NCBI GenBank assembly: GCA_029934815.1 | Contig: JAOZLM010000183.1 | Location: 1 to 5,272 of the forward strand | Length of the DNA: 5,272 nucleotides | Direction of reading: 5' to 3' | Source: Desulfocapsa sp. | GTDB taxonomy: Bacteria; Desulfobacterota; Desulfobulbia; Desulfobulbales; Desulfocapsaceae | Shown: positions 1 to 5,272 of the stretch, one piece after another | Layout: each line of letters opens with the position of its first letter | Position numbering within the stretch: the first letter of the stretch is position 1 | Notes under the pieces: generated by a model | What the model saw: only the letters and a program-made list of their open reading frames with translations | Databases searched by the model: none | What the model was told of the DNA's origin: nothing | Made by a program: the position numbers and the translations under genes

Positions 1-86
1 CTGTGCCGGCTTATGATCCTAAGCTTGTTCGGGGTTGCATGATTCCGGTGCCTGAGAATGAACGACAAGGCCCCATAAAACGCTGA
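1..86 (+). CDS. C-terminal end of an unidentified gene (partial, 5' end outside window)
   Basis: Reading from base 3, the + strand is open for 27 codons and ends at TGA 84-86. The tail contains PAYDPKLVRGC followed by MIPVPENERQG and ends in PIKR. The other two + strand frames stop early (by base 42). The peptide has a natural mix of charged residues, prolines and glycines, which favours it over the - strand frames, although one of those is also open across this short stretch. I do not recognise the family, and 27 residues are too few to assign one. The gene would be convergent with trhP. Its stop codon shares its last two bases with the first two bases of the palindromic repeat, so coding sequence runs right up to the element. 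Whether this is a real gene end is an inference from composition and layout only. Confidence 0.45.
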   Translation, partial: VPAYDPKLVRGCMIPVPENERQGPIKR

Positions 87-211
87 TGGATTCGGAAAAA
101 TTCTTCATCTGCTTCGTTGCTGCATTTTTTATTCAATTACGACGTACCTTAGTACGCCGAAATCAAATAAAAAATACGCGCCTCGCATATGAAGCTTTTT
201 ACGAATCCATC
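85..211. repeat. Long imperfect palindrome between convergent genes (REP/MITE-like, possible bidirectional terminator)
   Basis: The 127-base segment is nearly its own reverse complement. The outer arms are a perfect 10-bp match, GATGGATTCG (85-94) with CGAATCCATC (202-211). After one mismatch, an AAAAA run (96-100) pairs with TTTTT (196-200), and TTCAT (104-108) pairs with ATGAA (189-193). Further in, ATTTTTTATT (124-133) pairs perfectly with AATAAAAAAT (166-175). The centre is CGTAC (143-147) with GTACG (152-156) around a CTTA loop. The least-paired segment is 109-123 against 176-188. The element begins inside the stop codon of the left gene and ends 5 bases before the trhP stop. Size, terminal inverted arms and lack of coding content fit a dispersed palindromic element. 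Transcribed from either side, the RNA would fold into a long hairpin that could terminate or protect both convergent messages, although it lacks the classic short GC stem plus U-tract. Confidence 0.75.
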
Positions 212-216
212 TGGTA

Positions 217-1494
217 TTAAGATTTCCCTTTCTGACGACGCAAAATCCCGTTTAGTTTTCCCTGCTCAAGGGGGGGATCTGTATACAGCAAGACACGGTT
301 CCCGGGGTTCGCCCGTACTGTCTCTTCCCCTTTTTCTGTTTCCATTCGCTGAACGACAACGGGTATGCACTCCATCCCAGGCAGCATATACTCTATGGAA
401 TATCCGGTTTCTAAAACATTTCTAGCTTCTACAAGGGGGGCTACACCTTCCTTTCGAATCACTGCTACAGGTTCCACTTCCATATCCACACGGGTTGTGG
501 TGTAGATCATTTCTGAACCTCCGGGAACCTGTTTGAAAAAATTTTCAGTACCTCCCCGGGTTCCGGTTTTTGCAATTTCTGTGGCCAGGATTTCCGGCAG
601 TTTGATTTCCGCCGGATTCTTCCAGGCTTCTTCGGGAAGTTCTTTTAGAAAATCGAGGGCTGCACGGTAGATACGGGTGACACCGCCTACATAGAAAATG
701 GATTTCATACGGCCTTCAATTTTCAAAGAATCGGCACCGCTTGCCACCAGTTCCGGCAGACCTTGCAGCAAACACAAATCCTTTGAATTAAAAATATAGG
801 TTCCACGATCATCCTCTTCTACGGGGAAATATTCCCCGGGACGTTTTTCCTCGACCAGTTTATATTTATATCTGCATGGATGCGCACAAGCGCCCTGATT
901 GGCATCTCTACCTGTCATATAATTGGAGAGCATGCAGCGACCGGAATAGGAAATACAGATTGCACCATGCACAAAAATCTCAAGCTCACCACTTACCTCA
1001 GCACGTACTTCTTCAAATTCCTGCAAAGAGAGCTCCCGGGCGAGGTTCAAACGACTGACGCCCTGTTCAAACCAGAATTTTGCGGCTTGGGCATTGGTCA
1101 CATTCGCCTGAGTGGACAGATGAACCGGGATCTCGGGAACTGTTTTTCGTGCACGGAGCAGAATGCCGGGATCAGAAATAATCAGAGCATCCACCCTGGC
1201 ATCCCGCAAGCTAAGCAGATACTGGTCAAGGTCTGCAAAATCACGATTATGGGCTAAAATATTAATCGTTATATAAACCTTTACGCCATGTTCATGGGCG
1301 TACTCCACAGCCTCTTTCATGACCTGATCACTGAAATTTCCTGCTTTGGCTCGCAGGCTGAACTGTTTACCACCCATATATACGGCATCCGCACCATAAT
1401 GGATTGCGGTCACCATTTTCTCAAAGTTTCCAGCTGGCGCCAGGAGTTCAGGTATGGTGGGGACGTGAGCTTTGCTGCTTTCTTTTTTATTCAT
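217..1494 (-). CDS. trhP: U32 family protein, probable tRNA 5-hydroxyuridine synthase TrhP (YegQ-like)
   Basis: The 425-residue product carries the full U32 signature at residues 172-190: E-x-F-x2-GA-I-C, four residues, G-x-C-x-L-S. These proteins were once called collagenase-like peptidases. Characterised members are hydroxylases: TrhP makes ho5U34 in tRNAs using prephenate, RlhA modifies 23S rRNA, and UbiU/UbiV act in ubiquinone synthesis. Residues about 15-280 form the TIM-barrel-like core, opening with PELLAPAG; about 330-420 match the U32 C-terminal domain. Cys180, Cys187, Cys203 (or Cys207) and Cys241 are the likely iron-sulfur ligands, by analogy with UbiU. The length and C-terminal domain fit TrhP, being longer than UbiU and much shorter than RlhA. 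The ATG at 1494 is the only reasonable start, because an in-frame TAG lies at 1501-1503 and the conserved core begins soon after. No clear Shine-Dalgarno precedes it. It is divergent from mnmA. A related U32 protease annotation cannot be fully excluded. Confidence 0.87.
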   Translation of the reverse strand: MNKKESSKAHVPTIPELLAPAGNFEKMVTAIHYGADAVYMGGKQFSLRAKAGNFSDQVMKEAVEYAHEHGVKVYITINILAHNRDFADLDQYLLSLRDARVDALIISDPGILLRARKTVPEIPVHLSTQANVTNAQAAKFWFEQGVSRLNLARELSLQEFEEVRAEVSGELEIFVHGAICISYSGRCMLSNYMTGRDANQGACAHPCRYKYKLVEEKRPGEYFPVEEDDRGTYIFNSKDLCLLQGLPELVASGADSLKIEGRMKSIFYVGGVTRIYRAALDFLKELPEEAWKNPAEIKLPEILATEIAKTGTRGGTENFFKQVPGGSEMIYTTTRVDMEVEPVAVIRKEGVAPLVEARNVLETGYSIEYMLPGMECIPVVVQRMETEKGEETVRANPGNRVLLYTDPPLEQGKLNGILRRQKGKS

Positions 1495-1661
1495 TGTAGA
1501 CTATTATTTTATGATGTCTGAGGGAGATATGTTGTTTCTTTAAGTTACCTTACTTTGCACAAAAACACCTCGCAAAATACTACATAATACCAGAGAAGAC
1601 GCCATAAAAATAGAACCGGTTTCTTTCCGGAACAAGGCAATGAAACCAAAGTAAAACAGAT
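1495..1661. promoter_or_regulatory. Divergent intergenic region between trhP and mnmA
   Basis: These 167 AT-rich bases separate two start codons pointing away from each other, so promoters for trhP (-) and the mnmA operon (+) should lie here. No credible gene occupies it; the short - strand frames across it read into mnmA antisense. Neither flanking start has a good Shine-Dalgarno. The closest purine stretch before mnmA (AAGG, 1634-1637) is 24 bases away. For trhP, a TAAAAT hexamer on the - strand (in the ATAAAATAAT stretch near 1505-1515) could be a -10 box, but no matching -35 is visible. I found no riboswitch-like structure and no convincing operator palindrome. Confidence 0.6.
1555..1588 (+). 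promoter_or_regulatory. Possible sigma70-type promoter for the mnmA-mtaB-cinA operon
   Basis: TTGCAC at 1555-1560 matches the -35 consensus in four of six positions. TACTAC at 1578-1583 sits exactly 17 bases downstream but is a weak -10. The better -10-like hexamer CATAAT (1583-1588) has a 22-base spacer, which is too long. An initiation point near 1590-1595 would leave a leader of about 70 bases before the mnmA ATG. The match is weak and the AT-rich setting makes chance likely; position between divergent genes is the main support. Confidence 0.25.
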
Positions 1662-2696
1662 ATGGAGAAACAGAAGATTGGCATAGCAATGAGCGGAGGT
1701 GTGGATTCCACAGCCTGTGCATTGCTCTTGCGTGAGAAATACAAGGTTCATGGTTTCTTTATGCAACTGGCACAACCTGATTTTGCTGAGCAGCTGCAAC
1801 GGGTACAAAGCATTGCTGACAAGTGCGATATCCCACTCCAGGTCATTGATCTTCGCAGTCAGTTTCAGGAGAAAGTATTACACTACTTTTCCACATCTTA
1901 TCATAATGGCAGTACCCCTAACCCGTGTATGGTCTGCAATCCTGAGATCAAATTTGGTTTATTTATGGACGCAGTTATTGCACAGGGGATGGAAAAAGTT
2001 GCCACCGGTCATTATACAAATATCGTAGAGAAAAATGGTTGCTTGTATCTGCAACAGGGAAAAGATGTACGGAAAGACCAGTCCTATTTTCTGGCAAGGC
2101 TCTCACAAAAACAATTGGGTCGGGTTCTGTTTCCTCTGGGGAATATGCTGAAAAATGAAGTATACGATTTTGTAGAGACGCAAGGGTTTACAGATTTCAG
2201 AGGGCAGGAAAGCCAGGATATCTGTTTTCTTGGAACTGAATCTATTGGTAGTTTCTTACAAAAGCAGGATGATGGCACTTCCCCCGCTGGTGATATTGTG
2301 AACATAGCAGGAGAAATCCTTGGAAAACACAATGGAATCTGCAATTACACAATCGGACAGCGTAAAGGACTTGGAATATCAGCAGCCGCGCCCCTGTATG
2401 TTATTCAAATTGATGCAAAACATAATCGCATTATTGTGGGTGGCGATGATGAACTCTTTCGGGATGCCATTGAAATCAAAGATCTTCTCTGGAACTGTGA
2501 CGAAAAACTAACAACCGATCAGAGTTACCGGGTTCGCATCCGTTACGGACATCATGGAGGAGAAGCAAACATCGAACATCTTCCCGAGAAACGTTGTCGT
2601 ATACTATTTAAAGAAAAACAGAGAGCTGTCACCCGTGGACAGTTTGCAGTCATTTACGATCAGGATTTGATTCTTGGCAGCGGTGAAATTATTTGA
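1662..2696 (+). CDS. mnmA: tRNA-specific 2-thiouridylase MnmA
   Basis: MnmA activates C2 of wobble uridine 34 with ATP and replaces its oxygen with sulfur in tRNA-Lys, -Glu and -Gln, in the cytoplasm. The 344-residue product shows the family in order. The PP-loop SGGVDS at 11-16 binds ATP. PNPCMVCNPEIKFG at 87-99 contains Cys92, which aligns with the catalytic nucleophile (Cys102 in E. coli). ATGHY is at 114-118 and KDQSYFL at 138-144. GQESQDICFL at 181-190 contains Cys188, the persulfide-carrying cysteine (Cys199 in E. coli). GQRKGLGI at 232-239 follows, then the C-terminal beta-barrel part. Length is at the short end of the usual family range and looks complete. The start is fixed by an in-frame TGA at 1641-1643, with no other start codon before the ATG, although the ribosome site is poor. 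It is first in the operon, and its TGA overlaps the mtaB start. Confidence 0.96.
   Translation: MEKQKIGIAMSGGVDSTACALLLREKYKVHGFFMQLAQPDFAEQLQRVQSIADKCDIPLQVIDLRSQFQEKVLHYFSTSYHNGSTPNPCMVCNPEIKFGLFMDAVIAQGMEKVATGHYTNIVEKNGCLYLQQGKDVRKDQSYFLARLSQKQLGRVLFPLGNMLKNEVYDFVETQGFTDFRGQESQDICFLGTESIGSFLQKQDDGTSPAGDIVNIAGEILGKHNGICNYTIGQRKGLGISAAAPLYVIQIDAKHNRIIVGGDDELFRDAIEIKDLLWNCDEKLTTDQSYRVRIRYGHHGGEANIEHLPEKRCRILFKEKQRAVTRGQFAVIYDQDLILGSGEII
2682..2696 (+). promoter_or_regulatory. mtaB translation start: weak RBS and TTG overlapping the mnmA stop
   Basis: The four bases TTGA at 2693-2696 contain both the mtaB TTG start and the mnmA TGA stop. GGTG at 2682-2685, 7 bases upstream, is a modest Shine-Dalgarno. 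An in-frame TGA at 2684-2686 and the lack of any other start codon before the conserved NTLGCKVNQ motif leave TTG as the only option. The overlap suggests translational coupling: ribosomes finishing mnmA would reinitiate on mtaB. Confidence 0.8.
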
Positions 2697-4000
2697 AGAA
2701 AAAAATCATCATCAATACTCTGGGGTGCAAGGTCAACCAGTATGAATCTGCCGCATTTCTTTGTGCTTTTGAAGAATCCGGATGTGAAACAGCAAAGACT
2801 GGAGAAGATGCAGATATCGTGGTGATCAACACCTGCACTGTAACAGCAAACGCAGGAGCAGAATCCCGTAAAACAGTGCGTCGCCTTATGCGTCGTCATC
2901 CGAATGCAAAAGTTGTTATCACTGGTTGTTATGCACAAATGGCCGCCAGTGAACTTGCAGAAATTGTAGAATCACCGGTCTGCATTGTAGGTAACGGCAA
3001 CAAGCATCTGCTGGTGGAAGCTGCTCTCAAAGAAACGCCCTGCGATCTGACCATGCTAATGGGCAAGATCCTGAAAAAGGACACCGTCAGTAAACTCCCC
3101 ATGAAACGGTTTGGCAGCCGCACCCGAGCCTACTTACGGGTGCAGGATGGATGCAATAACTTCTGCACTTACTGCATTGTCCCTTATACCCGCGGCCCCA
3201 GCCGCAGTCTTGCGCTGACAGATATTCTCGAGCAGGCGCAACGCTTTTCAGATGCCGGACACAAAGAGATGGTGATTACCGGCATCCATGTGGGAATGTA
3301 CGGAAAAGATCTGAATGAGAACATGGATATCACCGACCTGATGGTTGCCCTTTGTGAAGCTCACCCTGCTATTCGCTTCAGGTTGAGTTCCATCGAGCCG
3401 CAGGAAATCACCGACAAACTGCTGGCCGCCATGGCTTCATGTCAAAATTTCATGCCCCACTTTCACATTCCGCTACAAAGTGGAGACGACACCATCCTTA
3501 GCCGCATGCGCCGTGGATACGACAGGAAAACATTTCGTAAAATCATAAAAAAATGTATGGATACTTTTCCTGATGCAGCTGTTGGTATTGATATTTTAAC
3601 CGGTTTCCCGGGGGAAGGAGAAGAAGAGTTTAACAACTCAAAACAGCTTCTTGAAGAAATCAGTGCCACTTATTTCCATGTATTTCCTTACTCCAAACGA
3701 CCGGGAACCCTGGCTGCCTCCTTCCCTGATCAGGTGCCAAAGCAGATAAGTACAGGACGTGTTGCCACACTACGCAAACTGGCTCAAAAGAAGCAGCTTG
3801 AGTTTTACACGCGTCACCTGCAAACAGAGCGTCCGGTTCTCGTTGAAAAAAATCGTAATCGTGAAAACCTGCTGAGCGGCTTTACTGACAACTATATCCC
3901 TGTTGTCTTTGACGGAGAGGATTCGCTTATGGGGCAAATTGTATCCATCAAATTAAAAGAAATCCAAAACAATTCTGTTTTGGGCGAGCTGGTGCAATAG
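2693..4000 (+). CDS. mtaB: tRNA t6A37 methylthiotransferase MtaB (radical SAM)
   Basis: MtaB adds a methylthio group to C2 of N6-threonylcarbamoyladenosine at position 37, giving ms2t6A next to the anticodon. The 435-residue product has the three-part methylthiotransferase layout. The N-terminal UPF0004 domain carries Cys12 (NTLGCKVNQ), Cys48 (NTCTVT) and Cys79 (TGCYAQ), which hold the auxiliary iron-sulfur cluster. The radical SAM motif is at 153-162, with Cys154, Cys158 and Cys161 in CNNFCTYC, followed by IVPYTRGPSRS. The C-terminal part from about 375 resembles a TRAM RNA-binding domain. The CKVNQYES motif and GIHVGMYG (near 202-209) fit MtaB (B. subtilis YqeV type) better than MiaB or the ribosomal-protein enzyme RimO, so the assignment among paralogues is good but made by eye. 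It overlaps mnmA by 4 bases and ends 4 bases before cinA. Confidence 0.93.
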   Translation: MKKKIIINTLGCKVNQYESAAFLCAFEESGCETAKTGEDADIVVINTCTVTANAGAESRKTVRRLMRRHPNAKVVITGCYAQMAASELAEIVESPVCIVGNGNKHLLVEAALKETPCDLTMLMGKILKKDTVSKLPMKRFGSRTRAYLRVQDGCNNFCTYCIVPYTRGPSRSLALTDILEQAQRFSDAGHKEMVITGIHVGMYGKDLNENMDITDLMVALCEAHPAIRFRLSSIEPQEITDKLLAAMASCQNFMPHFHIPLQSGDDTILSRMRRGYDRKTFRKIIKKCMDTFPDAAVGIDILTGFPGEGEEEFNNSKQLLEEISATYFHVFPYSKRPGTLAASFPDQVPKQISTGRVATLRKLAQKKQLEFYTRHLQTERPVLVEKNRNRENLLSGFTDNYIPVVFDGEDSLMGQIVSIKLKEIQNNSVLGELVQ

Positions 4001-4004
4001 AACA

Positions 4005-5243
4005 ATGCTCGGAGAAATCATAGCCATAGGGGACGAACTCACATCCGGCAGGATCACTAACACCACCAGCGGATTTGCTGCCCACCATCTCTTTGAAGCA
4101 GGCTTTGATATTTATGCCATGCACACCATCGGTGACACCCCGGCGCTCATCGGTGAAGCATTAAAGCGTGCTCTCAAACGGGTGGATTTTGTACTGGTCA
4201 CCGGAGGCCTTGGCCCCACAGACGATGACCTTACCACCCAAGCAGTATCGGAGGCGTTAAATCGCCCCACCATGCCTAACCTTGAACTCTTATCTCTGAT
4301 CAGAACACACCTTGAAGAAAACAGTGATCAGCCAGTCGGATCTCTCGATAAACTGGCATGGCTTCCCGAAGGTGCTGAAACCCTCAATCCTGAATCCAAA
4401 ATGGCGGGTTTCCAGCTAATCCATAGAGATAAACCAATCTTTTTCCTGCCAGGTATTCCTCACCAGATGCGAACCTTGCTGGTGGAAGAGGTGCTACCAA
4501 GACTAGCTACCTGGTATAAGGGACATCAACAAACAAGCCGTCAGCGGATTTATAAAATTTTTGGCAAAACCGAGCAGGAAATTAATCTGCAAATTGAACA
4601 AATCAACCTTGGAGAGGATGTCACAATCGGGTATTATCCCGTCTTCCCGGATGTGCATCTCAGCATTATTGTTCGTGGCGATGATCAGGAGACGACACAA
4701 TCACAGGCTGGCAATGCATTTGGGCTTATTGAAAAAGTACTGGGCGATTTTATTTACGGCCGGGATAAGGAAACCATGGCATCTGTACTTGGCGGTTTGC
4801 TCATGGAGCAGAAAAAATTATTTTCCGTAGCTGAATCCTGTACTGGTGGGCTTATCAGCCACCTTATGACATCGGTGGCAGGCAGTTCATCATATTTTCT
4901 TGGCGGTGTAACATCCTACGCTAATTCCATGAAAGAAACATATCTTGAAGTGGAGCCTGCTCTTCTGGAACGGGTCGGTGCCGTAAGCCCTGAGGTTGCA
5001 GAACGTATGGCACAAGGCATGCGCAGGAAAAGCCAGGCCGATATCAGTATTTCCATAACAGGAATTGCAGGACCCGGTGGAGGCAGTGACGAAAAACCGG
5101 TGGGAACTGTTTTTATAGGCCTTGCCTGTGACGAAAAAACAGAAGTACAACGCTTTCTTTTTTCCGGAAACAGATACGAAATACAGCATAAAACAGCACA
5201 AACAGCACTTAATCTTGTAAGACATTATCTACTCACACAATAG
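4005..5243 (+). CDS. cinA: CinA family protein, NMN amidohydrolase-related (competence/damage-inducible CinA)
   Basis: The 412-residue product is a full two-domain CinA. The N-terminal MoaB/MogA-like domain (about 1-170; COG1058 type, linked to ADP-ribose/NAD pyrophosphatase activity) opens with GEIIAIGDEL and has GGLGPTDDD at 67-75 and FFLPGIPHQM at 146-155. After a linker region, the C-terminal PncC-like domain (about 255-412) hydrolyses nicotinamide mononucleotide to nicotinate mononucleotide, recycling NAD breakdown products. It has ESCTGG at 277-282 with the catalytic-type Ser278, Tyr305 and Lys310 in the YANSMK stretch, TGIAGPGGG at 352-360, and KPVGTV at 364-369. All key residues I can check are present, so both activities look intact. 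GGTG at 3991-3994 is a weak Shine-Dalgarno, and the ATG lies 4 bases after the mtaB stop, so coupling is likely. The competence name is historical; no competence genes are visible here. Confidence 0.95.
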   Translation: MLGEIIAIGDELTSGRITNTTSGFAAHHLFEAGFDIYAMHTIGDTPALIGEALKRALKRVDFVLVTGGLGPTDDDLTTQAVSEALNRPTMPNLELLSLIRTHLEENSDQPVGSLDKLAWLPEGAETLNPESKMAGFQLIHRDKPIFFLPGIPHQMRTLLVEEVLPRLATWYKGHQQTSRQRIYKIFGKTEQEINLQIEQINLGEDVTIGYYPVFPDVHLSIIVRGDDQETTQSQAGNAFGLIEKVLGDFIYGRDKETMASVLGGLLMEQKKLFSVAESCTGGLISHLMTSVAGSSSYFLGGVTSYANSMKETYLEVEPALLERVGAVSPEVAERMAQGMRRKSQADISISITGIAGPGGGSDEKPVGTVFIGLACDEKTEVQRFLFSGNRYEIQHKTAQTALNLVRHYLLTQ

Positions 5244-5248
5244 AGGAG
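5244..5248 (+). promoter_or_regulatory. Strong ribosome binding site for the gene after cinA
   Basis: AGGAG sits 7 bases before the ATG at 5256, directly after the cinA stop (TAG 5241-5243). It is the only consensus Shine-Dalgarno in front of a gene in this window, which fits a downstream gene needing high and independent translation. Confidence 0.85.
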
Positions 5249-5255
5249 ACTTTCC

Positions 5256-5272
5256 ATGGCAGCAGCAAAAGA
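5256..5272 (+). CDS. recA: Start of a gene cut by the window edge, probably recA
   Basis: Only ATG and four further full codons are visible (M-A-A-A-K), preceded by a strong AGGAG site. The residues alone identify nothing. The recA call rests on context: cinA is immediately followed by recA in many bacteria, and the order mnmA, mtaB-like, cinA, recA is one I associate with Desulfobacterota. A short Ala/Lys-rich N-terminus is compatible with RecA. RecA would be the recombinase for homologous repair and the SOS co-protease. I see no recognisable LexA box in the 3' end of cinA, so any SOS control would come from another motif or from the operon promoter. Confidence 0.5.

Noticed and set aside
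270..276. Run of seven G (seven C in the trhP sense strand), as a possible frameshift or phase-variation site
   Set aside because: The frame is intact, the run is short, and it encodes a plausible Asp-Pro-Pro-Leu stretch close to the C-terminus where slippage would matter little.
189..425. 78-residue + strand open frame beginning in the palindrome
   Set aside because: It lies antisense to the trhP C-terminus and starts within the repeat; there is no ribosome site and no family-like sequence.
880..1257. 125-residue + strand open frame inside trhP
   Set aside because: It is a shadow of the well-supported U32 gene on the other strand, covering its conserved cysteine region; no independent coding evidence.
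1614..1647. Palindromes AACCGGTT and TTCCGGAA and the GGTTTC/GAAACC pair before mnmA, as an operator or hairpin
   Set aside because: The stems are only 6-8 bases, the long pair has an 18-base loop, and there is no ribosome site for it to mask; chance is likely.
1640..1654. Mini reading frame ATG-AAA-CCA-AAG-TAA just before mnmA, as a possible leader peptide
   Set aside because: The only purine-rich site (AAGG, 1634-1637) is two bases from its ATG, too close to work, and four codons without attenuator-like structure are expected by chance.
5170..5208. Cluster of ACAG repeats near the end of cinA, as a possible LexA or other regulator site upstream of recA
   Set aside because: No CTGT partner half-sites are present, spacing is irregular (13, 10, 9), and the repeats are explained by Thr-Ala and Gln codons in the CinA C-terminus.
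4890..5225. 111-residue - strand open frame rich in Cys and Phe
   Set aside because: It is antisense to the conserved PncC domain of CinA; its composition follows from the complement of those codons.

Overview
This window looks like ordinary chromosomal core DNA from a Gram-negative bacterium. The best guess is a Desulfobacterota (former Deltaproteobacteria) member, perhaps close to Desulfobulbales. That guess rests on the gene order mnmA - mtaB - cinA - (probable) recA and on the general style of the proteins, not on a phylogenetic marker. Base composition is moderate and even across the genes, and I see no insertion sequence, phage gene, CRISPR array, tRNA or rRNA.

Layout. Bases 1-86 hold the last codons of an unidentified + strand gene. 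Bases 85-211 are one long imperfect palindrome that fills the gap between the stop codons of two convergent genes. Bases 217-1494 (- strand) encode a U32-family protein, most likely the tRNA U34 hydroxylase TrhP. Bases 1495-1661 are a 167-base divergent intergenic region that should contain promoters for both sides. From 1662 to the right edge, a tight + strand operon runs mnmA (1662-2696), mtaB (2693-4000, TTG start overlapping the mnmA stop), cinA (4005-5243) and the first codons of another gene, probably recA (from 5256, with a strong ribosome binding site).

Function. The three complete genes around the divergent promoter region all point to tRNA anticodon-loop modification. TrhP would hydroxylate wobble uridine 34, MnmA would thiolate wobble uridine 34, and MtaB would methylthiolate t6A37. 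MnmA and MtaB share a target, tRNA-Lys(UUU). cinA (nicotinamide nucleotide recycling) followed by recA is a widespread bacterial pairing.

The genes are well-known families with their key residues intact, and I found no new biological system. The feature most worth following up is the 127-base palindrome at the convergent junction, which has the look of a dispersed, genome-wide repeat.
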